Source: Aristolochia californica (Eukaryota > Streptophyta > Magnoliopsida > Piperales > Aristolochiaceae). Taken from it: DNA of 64,000 bases. Below the pieces are notes generated by a model that was not told where the DNA came from, searched no databases, and saw only the letters and a list, made by a program, of their open reading frames with translations. The first letter of the stretch is position 1. Every line of letters begins with the position of its first letter. Shown piece by piece: positions 61,490 through 64,000 of this stretch. Position numbers and translations under genes: made by a program. The stretch covers positions 17,381,931 to 17,445,930 of the forward strand of contig JARWKL010000010.1 in assembly GCA_029961685.1 (NCBI GenBank), given 5' to 3'.

Positions 61490-63290
61490 TGCTTTAAGTG
61501 TGGTGGGAGTGCATGCCACAAGCATGTTGAGGATGCAAGTGGCCAAAAATTAGGGGGGGTAGAAAAAGTGGAATTCTCAAGTGGTTGGATATTTACCAGA
61601 GCCAAACAACCCACATTTTTGCCTATCCTTAAAAATCACAGATACTTTTTGGAATTATCTCTCCCAGCATTTGTGCATCCCCATTTTGGATGTTCAAATT
61701 TTTTTTTTTCAGGTCCAAACTTGTGTCCCCCAATTTTCCACGTAAACAAAAAAGATATAAGATCGCAACAAAATGAATATTTGTAGAGTTCATGTGTGCA
61801 AAAAAAATGGAAAACCATAATAATGAATAGAAAATTATTTCACGCACCAAAAACAAACCCCAAAATCCATGTTTGGGAAATTCCACTAGTACAACCCCCT
61901 AATAATAGCTTGGTGGAATTTTATAGGAAAGGGACTTGTAACTGATCCCAACATGCTTTAAGTGTGGTGGGTGTGCATGCCACAAGCATGTGGAGGACGC
62001 AAGTGGCAAAAAATTAGGGGGGGTAGAAAAAGTTGAATTCTCAAGTGGTCGGATATTTACCAGAGCCTAACAACCTACTTTTTTGCCTATCCTTAAAAAT
62101 CACAGATACTCTTTGGAATTATCTCTCCCAGCATTTGTGCATCCCCATTTTGGATGCTCAAAAAAATTTTTTTTTTTCAGGTCTAAACTTGTGACTCCCA
62201 TTTTTCCTCGTAAACAAAAAAGATATAAGATCGCAACGAAATGAAAATTTTAGACTTTATGTGAGCAAAAAATTTTGAAAAAATATATTAATGAATACAA
62301 AATTATTTCACGCACTAAAAATGAACCCCAAAATCCGTGTTGGGGAAATTCCACTAGTACAACCCCCTAATAATAGCTTGGTGGAATTTTATAGGAAAGG
62401 GACTTGTAACTGATCCCAACATGCTTTAAGTGTGGTGGGTGTGCATGCCACAAGCATGTTGAGGATGCAAGTGGCCAAAAATTAGGCGGGGTAGAAAAAG
62501 TTGAATTCTCAATTGGTCGGATATCTACCAGAGCCAAACAACCCACTTTTTTGCCTATCCTTAAAAATCACAGATACTCTTTGGAATTATCTCTCCCAGC
62601 ATTTGTGCATCCCCATTTTGGATGCTCAAATTTTTTTTTTTTTCAGGTCTAAACTTGTGACTCTCGTTTTTCCTCGTAAACAAAAAAGATATAACATCGC
62701 AACAAAATGAAAATTTTTGACTTCTTGTGTGCAAAAAAAATTTAAAACTATAATAATGAATAGAAAATTATTTCACGGACTAAAAATGAACCCCAAAATC
62801 CGTGTTTGGGAAATTCCACTAGTAAAACCTCCTAATAATAGGTTGGTGGAAATTTATAGGAAAGGGACTCGTAACTGATCCCAACATGCTTGAAGTGTGG
62901 TGGGAGTGCATGCCACAAGCATGTTGAGGAGGCAAGTGGCCAAAAATTAGGGGGGGTAGAAAAAGTGGAATTCTCAAGTGGTTGGATATTGACCAGAGCC
63001 AAACAACCCACATTTTTGCCTATCCTTAAAAATCCCAGATACTTTTTGGAATTATCTCTCCCAACATTTCTGCATCCCCATTTTGGATGTTCAAATTTTT
63101 TTTTTCAGGTCCAAACTTGTGTCCCCCATTTTTCCACGTAAACAAAAAAGATATAAGATCGCAACCAAATGAAAATTTTTAGAGTTCATGTGTGCAAAAA
63201 AAATTGAAAACTCTAATAATGAATAAAAAATTATTTCACGCAATAAAAATGAACCCCAAAATCCATGTTTGGGAAATTCCACTAGTACAA
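61490..63290 (+). repeat. Related monomers at a spacing of three (~1396 bp) near the right end
   Basis: The GTGGAATTC monomer with CCCACATTTTTGCC, TGTGTCCCCC, TTTTCCACGTAAAC and the GGGAGTGCATGCC hairpin flank occurs near 61,500-61,800 and 62,890-63,190; TGTGTCCCC is at 61,722 and 63,118. Between them lie two monomers with GGTCGGATAT and GATGCTCAAA, a class also seen at about 60,190. Confidence 0.65.
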
Positions 63291-64000
63291 CCCCCTAATA
63301 ATAGCTTGGTGGCATTTTATAGGAAAGGGACTTGTAACTGATCCCAACATGCTTTAAGTGTGGTGGGTGTGCATGCCACAAGCATGTTGAGGATGCAAGT
63401 GGCCAAAAATTAGGGGGGGTACAAAAAGTTGAATTCTCAAGTGGTTGGTTATTTACCAGAGCCAAACAACCCAATTTTTTGCCTAACCTTAAAAATCACA
63501 GATACTTTTTGGAATTATCTCTCCCAGTATTTGTGCGTCCCCCATTTTGGATGTTCAAATGTTTTTTTTTTCAGGTCCAAACTTGTGACTCCCATTTATC
63601 CTCGTAAACAAAAAAGATATAAGATCGCAACAAAATGAAAATTTTAGAGTTCATGTGTGCAAAAAAATTTGAAATCTATAATAATGAATACAAAATTATT
63701 TCACGCACTAAAAATGAACCCCAAAATCCATGTTTTGGAAATTCCACTAGTACAACCCCCTAATAATAGCTTGGTGGAATTTTATAGGAAAGGGACTTGT
63801 AACTGATCCCAACATGCTTTAAGTGTGGTGGGTGTGCATGCCACAAGCATGTTGAGGATGCAAGTGGCCAAAAAATAGAGGGGGTAGAAAAAGTTGAATT
63901 CTCAAGTGGATGGATATTTACCAGAGCCAAACAACCCACTTTTTTGCCTATCCTTAAAAATCACAGATACTCTTTGGAATTAACTCTCCCAGTATTTGTA
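63244..64000 (+). repeat. Copy of 56,285-57,041 (offset 6959 bp), cut by the window edge
   Basis: 757 bp with one visible difference (AATGAAAAT here, AATGCAAAT at about 56,678). Shared rare variants: GGTGGCATTTTATAGG, GGTACAAAAAGTTG, GGTTGGTTATTTACC, CCCAATTTTTTGCCTAACC, GCGTCCCCCATTTTGG, AAAAAATAGAGGGGG and GTGGATGGATATTTACC. The match begins just after a CGCAATAA/CGCACTAA difference at 63,243 and is still running at the last base. Confidence 0.9.

Larger units (their letters stand above)
1746..64000 (+). repeat. Main satellite array, type A, ~134 head-to-tail monomers of ~464 bp
   Basis: The anchor TGGATATTTA occurs at 1771, 2234, 2698, 3188, 3659, 4121 and 4583 and so on to 63,911. The distance from first to last (62,140 bp) fits 134 intervals of about 464 bp. 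Spacing varies mainly through the T-tract and G-tract lengths; the 490-bp interval 2698-3188 or 3188 onward reflects a 31-base G run. All copies are in the same orientation and I found no interruption by unrelated sequence, so every stretch of this window over 300 bp is this repeat. Copies differ by scattered substitutions and short indels, and shared private variants reveal larger duplicated blocks listed separately. I do not recognise the monomer as a named satellite. Array end not reached on the right. Confidence 0.97.
48540..64000 (+). repeat. A2 domain of the array
   Basis: From about 48.54 kb most monomers read AGAAAAAGTTGAATTCTC, CCCACTTTTTTGCC (one more T), GCATCCCCATTTT, AATAATGAATAG and GGGACTTGTAACTG. 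GAATTC gives each A2 monomer an EcoRI site that A1 lacks at this place. Near the right end some copies read GTGGAATTC. A1-like monomers at about 49.97-50.6 kb, and their duplicated copy at about 53.68-54.3 kb, are islands within it. The domain runs off the right edge. Confidence 0.75.

Noticed and set aside
11430..62000. Minus-strand frames of 60-86 codons (for example 11,430-11,690, 31,351-31,611, 61,629-61,886)
   Set aside because: They are antisense readings of the same monomer, with no start context, domain or conserved extent.
1..64000. CRISPR array
   Set aside because: Repeats are ~464 bp with no short direct repeat and unique spacer pattern, and no cas genes are present.
1..64000. LTR retrotransposon or DNA transposon in tandem
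   Set aside because: No long terminal repeats, primer-binding site, polymerase, integrase or transposase reading, and no target-site duplications at the unit ends.
1746..64000. CENP-B box
   Set aside because: I looked for the TTCG....A..CGGG pattern in the consensus and did not see it.

Overview
The whole window is satellite DNA. I see no protein-coding gene, RNA gene, CRISPR array or recognisable transposon. About 134 head-to-tail copies of one AT-rich monomer, averaging about 464 bp, fill the plus strand from 1746 to the right edge. The first 1745 bases hold about 3.6 copies of a related but clearly different, longer monomer (about 482 bp) on the minus strand, so the window contains an inversion junction at about 1745/1746. 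An array this long of a complex monomer points to eukaryotic heterochromatin (centromeric, pericentromeric, subtelomeric or a B/sex chromosome). A plant is my best guess from the monomer's general character, but nothing here identifies the species.

Layout. 1-1745: inverted arm, type B monomers, no poly-G tract. 1746 to about 48,540: type A1 domain, marked by an AATTAAATTC block after the G-tract, a GCATTCCCATTTT block and AATAATAAATAG. About 48,540-64,000: type A2 domain, marked by GTTGAATTC (a new EcoRI site), CTTTTTTGCC, GCATCCCCATTTT and AATAATGAATAG. A few A2-like monomers lie inside A1 (28.68-29.47 kb) and a few A1-like ones inside A2 (about 49.97-50.6 and 53.68-54.3 kb).

Each monomer carries the same parts in order: a conserved GGTTGGATATTTACC block; a T-tract ending in CAGGT; an A-rich block with GATATAAGATCGC; an AATAAA; a CCCAAA/TTTGGG inverted repeat; an ACTAGT site; a 43-bp imperfect hairpin (AACATGCTT...AAGCATGTT); and TTA followed by 6-8 G. 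The hairpin keeps its 43-bp length in type B, where both arms of the outer stem differ from type A at matching positions.

History can be read from shared private variants. A six-monomer block was duplicated in tandem very recently (32,661-38,218, period 2774 bp). An eight-monomer block at 49.5-56.4 kb was duplicated with period 3712 bp, and the second copy then gained three more monomers. One of those is shared with the right edge of the window (offset 6959 bp). Older multi-monomer blocks recur at offsets of about 7.46, 13.0-13.5, 15.2, 17.1 and 19.9 kb. There are also runs of one- and two-monomer repeats (12.5-14.3, 23.3-24.3, 42.1-45.1, 59.5-61.0 kb) and five monomers whose G-tract has grown to 23-31 bases. 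The short reading frames of 60-102 codons come from the monomer and are not genes.
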